Assembly: GCA_036583965.1 (NCBI GenBank)
Contig: JAZBQD010000027.1
Location: 23,133,001-23,197,000 of the forward strand
Origin: Prunella strophiata
Taxonomy: Eukaryota > Chordata > Aves > Passeriformes > Prunellidae
Length of the DNA: 64,000 bases
Reading direction: 5' to 3'
Part shown: positions 15,021-26,293 of the stretch, piece by piece
Layout of the letters: each line of letters starts with the position of its first letter
Numbering within the stretch: position 1 is the stretch's first letter
The notes under the pieces: model-generated
What the model was told of the DNA's origin: nothing
The model's input: only the letters and a program-made list of their open reading frames with translations
The model's database searches: none
Made by a program: the position numbers and the translations under genes

Positions 15021-17119
15021 TGACCTTATTTTCTGCCTAAAAAGTCAATTACTGACAGCATTGGCAAAAGTAATCAATTTTATTCCAGCTGTAAATTTTA
15101 TTTTATTGGCTAGTGTAGCCCTACAGATCTGTGTGAAGAATATTCTAAACCCTACAGTATTATAAACCTGACCTTACAAACTTAAAACTAATGCAGCAAG
15201 ATCTTCAAAACCACACCCACCCACAACAGTCCCATCAATATTTTAAGTTAGTTTATAGGATTATGTATAGCTAGAGATCTGAAGATCAGTACACTCCTCC
15301 AGACAACGCTGTCCAGTAAGTCAAGGGGTTTCTTCCATGAAATGGAGTTCTCATTAGGTGAGGACCTGTGTTGGTTATGGTGTCAGAAGAGCTTTCTTGG
15401 CATGCAGTTACAGAAATGGATGCATAATCCCACGGAAACTATTTTCTTAGGTGACTGACATTAATTCCTGCCTGAGCAGCACTGAAATGATGTGCTAACA
15501 CACCATGCAAGCAGGGAGCAAGGTCCAGCACCAGCTCTACCACTGGCGGTCTCGTTCAAACAGCTCAGACTCAGGAGCTGCATTACCATTCAGTGTAAAA
15601 GCCTTCACTCTGTGATGTGAAAGGCTGACCTTTGTGCCCCATACAGCTGGTGGTTCAGAGCCAGAGACAGCATTTATTCAACTTGAGCTGTCAGATAGAA
15701 AGGGCAAATGTACCGGCAGGTAAGTGAATTAAGCACTGCTCAGTAGTTAATAATATCTAATTATTCATGACACATCTATCATATGCTGTTAAGAGGACAT
15801 TAAAAATGCTAATTCCTGGCATTCTATTCAGTAACACATCTGCTAAGAAACACAGAGTGTGTGTGTTTCAGGTACTGCTGATTGCATTCTGGCTTTCTTC
15901 TCCTCACTGAAAATATATTTCATAATTTTATTTACTTTCAAGTGGGCTGCAGCTTCCATACAATAAAAGCAAAATAAACAGGGCTTGAAAAACCCCTGGT
16001 TGCTGCAAAGGGCAGTGTAACAATGTGCTGTAATGCCTGCTGTTCATAATCCAGTCAGAACTGTACAGCACTGCTCTGTATCTTTGCAGTGCAGCACAGA
16101 GCAGGTATTTTCCTTTGGTGTTATTTATGGCTATTTAATTTGCATTTTGGATGCCATACCAGGGCATTGCTAGTTTCCTATAAAGCAAACAGTCATGAAC
16201 TCTATTGCCATAAATGAGACAAATGTTTGACCCATCTCTCTATCAAGCCAAGCAGTAAGAGAATGGCAATACACAGACAAAGATTTGCAGAGCTCAGTAC
16301 TGGAATGTCTACCTTACCCTAAAAAGAGCTTAAAATATCTCCAATATAATCAGGTCTTTAATTTCTAGAAATGAACAAGTTTAAATAACTTCTGATGATC
16401 CTCACACTTCAGTGGGAACAAAAGCATTTGCAAAGTGACGCTCTCTTGATCTGAAATAAAAATGTAAATATTTCTATTGAGTCTGCTTTTGGCATCCTTA
16501 ATGAAAGGACTAAAATTTCTGAAGATAGCTGAACTAGTGCCAGTCTATATAGCTACTCTTTCACAGCTACAGATGGAGTTTGTGTTCATCACTCTCCTCA
16601 TTTTTACTGTTATTGGCACTACTGTAAATATATTTTATAAACATCTTCTGTATAAGGATTGTTTTGGTAGTTCTAATAGTATTGATATTTGCTTGTCAAG
16701 TATAATATGCCCTCATCAGGCACAGAAGAAAATCATCTCTTCCTCCTGGCAGCTTAAGTGCCAAGCCCAATCAATTTAACCACTTGAGCTTTGCTAAATT
16801 GCATGTAGTTCACCACTGAAAAACCCGAGCACATGCTAATTGACTTGAACTTTAGGGGGAAAAGAGAGGTCTAATTGCTCTCATTTCAGCACAGCCACAT
16901 CCCTGGTCATTAGCTGAGAGGACCCAGCTAAGTGGCCAGTGACTCACACTGCCCACATCACTCCTGGGAGATAAGGACTGATCATCCACTCTCCAACAGG
17001 TCTTCCCCAAGAGCCTTCCAGGGTGCAGCTCCAAGGACACAGCTCATCAGAGGAGCCTGGAGCAGTCACAGCATCTGTTTGTCAAACTGAAGTTCCTGTC
17101 ATGGGCACAGTTCCATGTA

Positions 17120-17275
17120 CACTGTCACCACGACCATCCTTGGAAATGTTCTAAATGTGTCTGGATAAGGTCCCAGAAATATGAGCCTGAGCCCAAAGCT
17201 GACCCTGCTTTGAGCAAGGGCTTGGACAAGAGACCTCCAAATGTCCTTTCTGACCTGAATTATCTGCTGACTTTT
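17120..17275 (+). mobile_element. CR1 LINE fragment, 3' end
   Basis: The segment follows the 3' untranslated end of CR1 elements. A CCATCCTTGGAAATGTTC block is followed by TGTCTGGATAAGGTCC, then CTGACCCTGCTTTGAGCAAGG, a GGACAAGAGACCTCC block and finally CCTTTCTGACCTGAATTAT. CR1 copies are normally truncated at the 5' end and finish in short ATTCTRTG-like repeats rather than poly(A). Here the terminal repeats are eroded, so the copy is old. A 103-codon minus-strand frame over this element is an artefact of the repeat. Family membership is recognised by eye. Confidence 0.8.
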
Positions 17276-20013
17276 CAGTATTGGAGAGTAATAAGAAAAT
17301 ATTAAAAATCTAATTCCTGAAAAAAATAGAAAAAGCATGGGTAAACTGATTCTTCCATTTATTATAAGTCTCCACAATATCTCAGGGAATGAAACTAACA
17401 GGGATCCCACAAAACTGACTGCCTTTTATTTATTCAACCTTTTCTTGTAACTTTCCTAAGTAATGCCCAATTGATATCCAGCATTATTTGCTAAAGTCAA
17501 GCCATAATTCTGAACAATCCTAATATTAAACCCTTTGCAAGAAGAATGACTCTGAATACAGCAATTTTGCACTATGGGATACAGGAGTCCTCAGTTCCTG
17601 CACACACAACTTAATATTAACAAAAATTACATGCCTAGATTGAGAGATAGCTATCATTTCAGCATTTTATTAAATTATTTAATCTAAAAAGAAATCTCTG
17701 GAGTATGTGTGACCATAATTTTCCCCAAAGAATTACTTCAGTTAAAAGGAGTTCAAAATGCACTATAAAGTCATCACTCTGCAAGTCCTGAAATGTTATT
17801 CTGCAGCAGGCTTGTATTCTTCTGAGTTTATGTACATGGACTACAAAAATGGAGAACGAGATTTCCTTTGAAATGTTGTGATTCAATTTTAGAACTGCTT
17901 GACCTGAGTAAGTGTCTTCTGAAATGGTCTGTGTAAGTAGTGTGAAAACAGAAAATCCCACAGAAGTAAAAGCCAAAGCTGCCTCAAAGAATGAGGTTAT
18001 GAGCATGAAAAAGAAACCCCAAAGACAACAATCCACAAATCCACAAAGGCAACACAGAATCTCCATATTTAGCAAGGAGAAGGCAGTGGGGAAAAAGCCC
18101 CAACCCAACCAAACATTGATGGTGTGCATGGTAGGAACACCTGTTTAAAGGAAAGTCATTCTGGCCCACAAGTAATTTGGAGCCAGCTCAGCTGTGTTTG
18201 TAAGATCTAAGGTACTCCACTGCACTGGGAGTGATTTCCATTCATCATCAGCCACCCTTTAGCTGCCACAGGGCAAAGGCTTCCTCTGTCCTTGTGCTGT
18301 CCATCACGCTGAGGGCTTTGGCCAGACCCCCAGAGAGCTGGCAAGAATCACTTGGCAAGTTCATGACACTGTCATTTCACAGCCTCCCCTCTGCCCTGAC
18401 CACCAGCTCTGAACTGACAGTGAGAGCCCTCCCCGATGAGCTCAGACTGTTCTTTGAGTTCTCTGTTGTCAAAATACAGATAGACTGAGAGGATTTTCAA
18501 TCCCATCATCTGGCAACAAGCTCTTAAAAATGCTCTGAGCTTTTCAGTGATTTCCATGCAGGCACAGATGCAGCCACAGTGTGACTAGCAGGAATGGAGG
18601 AAGAGGAGAAGGAGTTTGAGCAGAGTTGTGCAGCTACACTGTGTGATGGGGAACAGATGTGCCCACCTGGGAGAAGGGGAGAGGAGGCTGGCTTTGGCCT
18701 CTAGGAAACCCTCCCTGAGCAGGTCTACCCCTTAATACACAGAAAAATATAACTTATACTGAGACCTACCTCCTGTGTTTCAAAGGTAATTTCAGATAAG
18801 TTCACTTCTGTGTGGTTATGATAAACTAAACCAGATGAATCTCCCACCTGCAATGTTCTAAAATTGATTATCAGATTTTTCCTTTCACTGCTGAGTCATG
18901 CAAGTCATAAGAAATTCCAAAATACAAGAAGAAAAATCATAAGTAAAAGCCAAAAGAATAAGATTAAGAATTAATGAAAATGCTCCCTAAAAATAAAAGA
19001 AACCTTCATTTTTTAAATTGTACCTCTGAAATATTCATACATCATTTATTATCATTCACATTGTGAGGCCTACTTTCTCTTTTTCAGAAGTCTAATTTTC
19101 TCAGCTCTACCAGAGTCATTCAAGCAAATTTACAATTTACAAAGCTTTAAGTGGGCTGATTAAAATTTTCTCACACTTTGTGCAGAGCATTAATTTCTCT
19201 TGTATACTCTATCAATAGGATCTTTTTGTAAGGCCATGGTACTGGACAGCACTCAGGCAAATAGTAAGAACCAATCTTTGCTGCCATTCCATTTAATTAA
19301 ATAGTACCAACTGTAAGACACATCAAAATATTTATTGTATGTCTAATAGAACTGGCCCCATAATAAATCACTGGTAGAGAAGCCAGTCCAGTATTGAAAA
19401 CATGATTGTCAGCTGAGGAATTCATTCCTATAGGACACCAAAACTCCATTGTTCTCAATATGAATCATTATTCCTCATTTATTTTAGTCTCTGTGATAAC
19501 TTTGAACAGCAATGCCATGAACTTCCCCAGGCCAGAGAAAAAGCAGGGAAAGAAACTCTTCAGAGCCTTGTAAGAAACAACTTCTCTGACACACTTGCCC
19601 ATTACATTCATTGTTCTCACCTCGGCTTCCTCTTTACTCAGAATTCCAAATTCTTGAGAATTTTCTGATCTGGCTGAGAGGACAAAGGGAAGAAAAGCAC
19701 CCTTTTCCTCCAGGCCAAGGGCTGAGCTTTCAGAAGGTACACACACAGGGTTCACACAAGCTGCAACAGCCCCCAGCAGTGTGTCAAGGGAACAGCACAA
19801 GCCTTAGGACTTCTCACTGTATTTCTAAACTAAAAACTAAATGTTTCTTTTGTTGTGACATACAAAGGATTGGTTTTGTACCCAAAAAGCTAAAGAAAAA
19901 AAAGTAAAAAAGGCAAAAATATCACCAAATGAAAACCAAGAAACAAACAGAACAAAACTGACTGTAGTTCTCTGATAATGTATTGTTAGTGAGATTGTCT
20001 GGTTAATGGTTTG
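17276..20013. other. Intergenic DNA, no gene supported
   Basis: It contains the longest open frame of the window, 156 codons on the minus strand at 17659-18129. That frame is rich in Phe, Leu and Cys because the plus strand is A-rich there, has no recognisable domain and overlaps a 78-codon plus-strand frame. I treat both as chance. A short direct repeat (AATCCACA twice) lies near 18030. Confidence 0.6.
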
Positions 20014-20262
20014 AAAAAAAAAAAGTTCCAGTGCTCCATTTGATGCTTCATGAAATGAAGCAACTTTGTCATACTTCACTGCATTTAGACCCAACAACAT
20101 GTCAAATTTTTCTGAAATAAACTGTGGGTCATTGACTGAGAAAATTTCCTCTGGCAAACCATATGCAGTGAAAAATTCCCTCATGATTCAATTTATTTGT
20201 TTCATAGTAGTGTAGTCTGTAGTGCCACTACTCCAGATGCTGTGAAGTTGCCCATCTTTGAG
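20014..20262 (-). pseudogene. Degraded Ty3/gypsy-type retrotransposon integrase fragment
   Basis: Read on the minus strand, the frame holds a broken integrase core. A stretch ending TTDYTTMKQIN is interrupted by a TGA stop at 20188-20190. It continues with MREFFTAYGLPEEIFS, SVNDPQF, then FHEASNGALE. In intact Ty3/gypsy integrases these positions read roughly YGLPE..VSDNGPQF..., then HPASNG.AE. The second catalytic Asp (SDNGPQF) is Val here and the following Gly is Asp. The third catalytic residue, Glu of SNG.xE, is still present. Resemblance fades below about 20014, where a 12-base A run on the plus strand encodes a Phe run. No RNase H, reverse transcriptase, zinc finger or LTR was recognised beside it. 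The premature stop and the lost catalytic residue make it a fossil and not a working domesticated gene. The alternative is a relic of a gypsy-derived host gene such as the GIN group. Confidence 0.65.
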
Positions 20263-22469
20263 AGGGAAAAGCAAGGTACAAATAGCAGTACTAAACACTA
20301 CTGAAAATAACTTTTAACCTTTTCCTTTATCATCTGAAGTGAGTGCCCACTGAACCCTGATCACAAGGTCCCACTTGGTGGCTGAATTCCAGAACTGCTA
20401 AATCAGTGTATGTCCTTCACTGGAAGTGGTGATAATATTTCATAGGAAATCACAACATTTCACTTTCTCCTCCCTTACAGCCAATAGCAATTCCTGCTGA
20501 ACCCCTGGGTGTGTGTGTCTGCCTTCTATTTCATTCCTTATAGCCTTTCTTAGCAGGACATCAAGAAAAACATTTCTAAATAAATACCCAGGCACTCACA
20601 ATTTATTATATGTTTTATGGGATTTAGTACTGATAGAAGAGATTCAATGTCTTCCAGCAGTGATTTGTAATTGTGAATAAATTTTGAGGAAATCTAAGTT
20701 CAGGACACATATAGTTTCATTTAAAATTGTTTAAATGCATCTCAGTTCTCATGAATTCTCAGTTACCATCTTCAAATCTTTTCTAATCTCATGCTTAGAC
20801 AATAAATTTACTTTAATGTAAATTATCATGAGGCAAAGTACTTTGCAAATATAAGGTAACTTATACATGTAAGTACCATTTTCAGGGCACTTCATCTCCT
20901 GATATCCAAATTTTCTTTTCAGGCAAGCAGGATTTGGGCATTTAAGTTCTCAGGCTAGAAAACTGAGACATCAATTTCTAAATCCTTGATTTTAGATTCA
21001 CTAAGAGATATGTGTGCTTCAGATTCACTAGGAGAGATGGGAGAGATTACTTGGTATGGAAGTCAGAGCTTGGATCCTCTGCAGCCCTGCACTTTTCACC
21101 TTCCCCCTCTGGATACTATAGGAACATATTTGTCTGAACACACACACACACAAATATCCCAAAATTAAAGGTGTTAAATTTACTCCTGGAGATTCTGTTC
21201 CACTTTGCATAAATATTCACTAGCAAAAGAATGAAAATCCAGTTTCCCCTTGGAAACCAGCTTTGAATAATTGTTTAGCTGCAGTCCAGCATCTCACCAA
21301 GTTTGCACAAAGTGTACTGGGCACTGACCAAACTCTATTCAATCTATCCAGTATGGATACCATATTTCCCAAAGTAAAACTTGATTCCTTTAGGAGAACA
21401 TAAACTTTCCTCTATTTCTACATCAAAAGTTGTATCTGCTAAATTAGATGAAATGAAGCAGATTCCAAAGGCTGTTTCCTGGAAATGCTGCATTAGCTGC
21501 ATATCTGCCCAAAAATATTTTATATAGGTAGTTGAAAGACCCAGTTTAACTGTTCAGACCTACTCTGTTAAATTGCATTTTCATACCCTTCTCTCAGGGC
21601 ACTTTGTGCCAGCTTCACTCATTTTTTAATTAAAATCTCTGCTATATGATAAGAGTTTTATTGGTTTTGATGCAACTATATCTTGAAATGTTCAGCCTCG
21701 TTGACTATTACCTATGATAAAGTTATTATTACTACAAAGAACCATGTTTATTCTTAATTTGGCAGAAGTTTTAAAGTCTGAGGAGACTCTTGCTTATCTC
21801 AGTCAAAACATGACTGGATGGGGCAGGTCAGAATACCTGTACTACAAAAGAGTAATTCATGTCATAATCTTTTAAGAGATTTGGGGTTAATTGAAGTTGA
21901 TTAGAAACCTGCCTGCAAACCTCAGAGTGGATGTGTTTGCTATCAGTTCTGCCCTGCTGTGGTGTCCTCTGATGATTTACAGGCTCCACCAGGGTGCTGA
22001 GCAATGTGGCTCCTGCTGCACTGCCTTCCCTGCCATCCCAGCTTCCCAGCCAGCTCCTCTTCCACAGCACCACTCAGGGCAGTCCCTCACTATTCCAGAA
22101 CTACACAAATGATTTGCAGGTGAAAGGAAACCTTTATCGGATGACAACAGTAATTATTACAAATTATTGTTTTCATCCAGCATGAGAATGCTAATTAAGC
22201 CCAGTTAAACATAAAAGAACATAAGAAATATTTTCTCTGGTTGAAAACATGGGCATTTTCTAAAGCTGCTGTTTCAGCTGTTTGTAGCTGTGCAATACAT
22301 GAACTCCAAGTCTACATATTCCAGTTCTGCCTCTGAAATCAGCAGGTAAGTAAATAGCTGAAAATTACCAGGATGAAGATGTTTAGAATATGATTTTTCA
22401 ACATTAGAGCTGCTCTGCTACCAACACAGTGTAAGCAAACCTGCATAATGTTTGTTCCTTCCCTGAGCA

Positions 22470-22530
22470 CAGGGCTCAACTGCTCCCTGGAGTAGTTCCA
22501 GGGAAGTCAATGGCATTGCCCAAGGGATAA
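22470..22530 (-). repeat. Relic of ancient dispersed repeat, inverted copy
   Basis: Read on the minus strand this gives TGCCATTGACTTCCCTGGA followed by ACTACTCCAGGGAGCA, close to the core of the copies at 14.98, 45.73 and 50.97 kb, with a further CTACTC segment. The match is short and diverged. Confidence 0.4.
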
Positions 22531-24104
22531 ACTTAGTGCTGCTCAGATGACCTCAGATGATCAAATTACTGCACTTCATGATATTAAGCTCTCACCAGAG
22601 ATGTTCTAACAGATTGTGTGTGTTTCTAACTCAATTGAAAGAAACCAACTGACTTAATTGAAAGGTACAAGTTTCAATTTCCAGCCTGCAGCTCCACTGC
22701 CATTTCTCCCACCAGCAGGCATGCTTACCAACTCCTCCCTCTCCCTCTCCCATTCCCAGCCAATGACCTCAGTGACACCTCATGTCCATTGGGCAGCAGG
22801 GACCCTTAGTAGCTGCCATTTGCAGCCACTGCCTTCTTAACCAGCCAGCTTGGGCACTTACAGTTGTATACAGGATGCACATCAGGCAGAATAATTGCTT
22901 TATACTTCACCCCCTGGCACAATTCCCCATAGGAGAATAATCCCACAAAATATTTTTAGCTTTTTTGTCTTGTTTTATATTCCAGTAACACAGTTCTGCA
23001 GCTAAGAACATTTCACATTTTCTTGTTCAATTGTTCATTATAGATTGAGTTGGGGATTTTTTTGTCATACACATGCTGAAACAAATGCCAGTTTTCTGCC
23101 TTTATGTTGCTTTACTGTTGGGTTTAGAAGGTATTTCACAGGAGGATATTAGGAAGATGAAACCTAAATTACCTTCATTTCAATGTCTGTTTTTTCCCAA
23201 TGGAATGACTGAACAGAGCAATCCAACTGATGGTTTGTACATGTAGTTACTGCTGCAAGTCCATGAAATTTTAACTACAGCCACCCATCACTTCCATAAA
23301 CTTTCCTTTAGGAACTGAGGATATATTTCAGGTGTCTTAAAAAGACACAAGACAGGTTGCAAAGTTTTCCATTTTAATTCTTATTCTGGGATCAGAGATT
23401 TCTGACAGTGGACTTTCCTATATTTTGTGCTCTTTTTCACAATAAATTCTGTATTTATGTGGAATAACATTTTAAGTAGGATCACTGAGTCAGGAAGAAT
23501 GCAAACCTACCTTCCCAATTGCCATGGAACAACTAATGGCATAAAACCAATTTGTATATTTGGGAATATGATCAGATTGATTACTGGGGGGACAACCTGA
23601 GTCACTTTAAAAAATTATGTAGAATAAATAATATAATTTATGGAAAAAGACATTATAATTTGAAAGAATTATTTCCTTAGCATCCACATGCAAAACTTCT
23701 CTGCTTTTTTTTACTGTGGAGATTTACCCAGTTCTCTGCAGACAGCAATGTCTATTAAAGACCATTCAGCTAATTTATTGTTCTTTCAATACACTCCTCT
23801 CTAATGTATTTTCTCCTGTGGATTAATAAAATAAGGGTCAGGCTTCAGAGAGTGACAAAGCATGAGCCAGTGGGGATGATTTATAGTTCAGCTGAGAGTG
23901 CCAACAACACCTTTTGATAAATACTCCAATCAGTTTAAAGTTGTCTCCTAACGATGACAGTGAATGTTAGTGATAACTTCTCCAGCAAGAGCTGCCAGGA
24001 TGCAGGAGCTAATAATGGCAGGAAAACAGGTAAAGGACCTAGCTCCTGAGGAGCCCCTGGAGATTTTTGAAAATTGCATCTAAAAGAACATGGCTAGAAA
24101 ACAG

Positions 24105-24124
24105 AAAAAAAAAAAAAAAAAAAA
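24105..24124. repeat. Poly(A) run, 20 bases
   Basis: An uninterrupted A20 run. The sequence upstream has no recognisable retrocopy, so it is treated as a mononucleotide microsatellite and not as the tail of a processed pseudogene. CR1 reverse transcriptase does not make poly(A)-tailed copies. Confidence 0.9.
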
Positions 24125-26230
24125 GTAAAATCTTGTATCAACCATTTTTTCCATTCAGAAAAGCATTCATCAGACAACTTTTTAATATTCTTGGTTGTTC
24201 TGTATTTTAGCATGGAACCCTTTTCAAACAGAAATACAAAGAAAAACTTATTTCTTTAAAATGTATGAATGGTGTTTGAATGACAAAGGTCTTTAGAAAC
24301 CTTGAGGGATTTCAGCTATAAATAGAAAACTACAGTCAAGATCTAGACCACTGAGCAGAGTGACTCACAACAGATGAGTGCAGTATTAACAAACACTTTC
24401 TAAGGAGCCACACTGAGCAGAGAATGGTATTGAGTCTGGGTGCTGCAGGCTCTGGGGAGCAAAGTTTATCTGCAGAGAGGTGTGAGGCTCCAGGAGGAAG
24501 TCTGGGACAAGGAGAAATGGGGGAATTCTGCTGAGGAGAGCACTGCAGCTGCCCTGGGAGGAAACCATTTAGTGCTGCCATGTTCAGGGGCTCCAGGAAG
24601 AAAGGGGTGTTCCAGAATAAGGCCATTGACAATACTAAATTACACTGTTTGGGATAATTACTAAGAGGATTAGAACATTTTTGTATTGATCTTATGACTC
24701 TGTTTCACACCCCTGAAGTAATAAAGGTCCAGGGAGTGCCTCTAGTGCTCTCTATGGTGGGGATTAAGTGGATCATGTGGACACAATTACCATGTAAATT
24801 TTCCAACTCAAAGAAAGTTATATCACAAAGTCTGTTTGGAGTTCTAAACTCAGCTTCTACGTTACTTTAAGAATATGGATTTATATGCAAATCCCATCAG
24901 CTTCAAAGGTATTCAAATGAGACCTGTAAGAGTTATTGTAACACCACTGATTTTACAAATAATACTAACTTTTAAGGACTTTATAGAGTTTTCAGTTCAC
25001 CTAGCCTTGAAGCTCATCTTATTTCCCAATTAAAAACCAGCACTGCATCAAGGATTTCAGAACCTAGACAGTTTCTCCAGCAAGCTATGAAGCTTGACAT
25101 TTAAATTTCTAAGCAAAAAATTAAATCAAGTTTTATGTATTTGCTCTGATGGGACGTCTCTAACCTGTTAGCCTTGGAAGCATGATGGTACCACTTGAAA
25201 TTTCTATGTCAAAACACATCCTTTCTAAAACTGATAAGTAAATCAAACAAATGTGAGTGCCTCAGTGACTGATATGGTAATGATGCCTTGTTGGGAGTAC
25301 CTAAAAACAGAGGCCAGACAAAATTTAGGGAATAAAAAGCAGTTATAGTTATTGAAGGGCCTTCAGGTACATTTCAGGCAGACAAAGCCCCCCCCCCAGG
25401 GACTACATCCAAAACTGGACAATGTGTCATGGGTTTTCACACTTTTATAAGTGTGGTCCATTTGCACACTGGGGGTTAATCTCCCAATTGCACCTTTGGG
25501 TAATGAAGTCATTTACCCCCAGTTTGCTCCTCAACTCAGTTTTGTTCACATCTCTCAGGACCTGAGACAGTGAGGTATCCTTGATTCTCAGGCCTGGAGA
25601 GGAACTGTTTTGTCTGACCAAAATGGGAAAGCAGCAGCTCACATTCTGTATAGAGTTTAGAGCTATACACTAAAGAATTGCAGGATTACAAATATATGAA
25701 AAATAGAAAAGCTAAAATCCTAAGGCATCAGTAAAGAAAGTGTGACTGTAACAGGCAGCAGCATTTGAACAGCCACACCACTGAATGCCCAACCACTCTG
25801 GTCCCTCATGCTTCCTACACAGAGACAGGAATGAGCTCCTGTGGTCCTGACAAAAAAAAGATATACAGAATTTGAGTTGGGGAAAGCATTTCTCCAGTGA
25901 TCCATGGCACAAAGTATCTCCCCTTTCTGTCCCAACCTTTAGCTGATGGACCTTCAAAACTTTCATGCTGCCTAGAAGCCCTTTACTTAGGATTTAGAGA
26001 TGAAAAGTGTGGAGGGAATTTCCTACCACTCAGCAGCCCTGCTGGGCAGGTGTGAACTCATTAGCTCCCACTGTCTCATCTGTTCCAAGGATTCCCAGGA
26101 TTTGTTCCTGGCTTTACAGAATTGCATCTGAGAATCTTCCCAAGCTATTAATCTTTCTGTCATCCATGACTGTAAAATCTTGCTGGCTTTATCAGACTGC
26201 AAAGTCTGAGAGTTGGTCTTTATGGCTGAG

Positions 26231-26293
26231 CCAGGAACCTTACAAACTCCTAAAAACTTACAAACTCCAGGAACCTTTTGGACTCCTAAACTC
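26231..26293. repeat. Short local tandem duplication, 36-base period
   Basis: CCAGGAACCTT occurs at 26231-26241 and again at 26267-26277. ACTCCTAAA occurs at 26246-26254 and again at 26282-26290. Both pairs are 36 bases apart. Inside this, CTTACAAACTCC is repeated at an 18-base step (26239 and 26257). It is a small, imperfect minisatellite of fewer than two full units. Confidence 0.8.

Larger units (their letters stand above)
13372..17119. other. Intergenic DNA, no gene seen
   Basis: No coding, RNA or young mobile-element signal was recognised apart from the short tandem block and the ancient-repeat relic listed separately. AT-rich simple sequence with alternating TA occurs at about 14083-14105. 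The open frames are short and lack motifs. Confidence 0.65.

Noticed and set aside
17099..17410. 103-codon minus-strand frame
   Set aside because: It is antisense to a CR1 3' end.
17659..18129. Longest open frame (156 codons, minus strand)
   Set aside because: Phe/Leu/Cys-rich translation of an A-rich opposite strand, with no domain. About one such frame is not surprising in six frames of 64 kb AT-rich DNA.
24000..24124. Processed pseudogene ending in poly(A)
   Set aside because: An A20 run is present, but no gene-like sequence precedes it. Poly(A)-tailed retrocopies are rare in birds because CR1 does not use poly(A).
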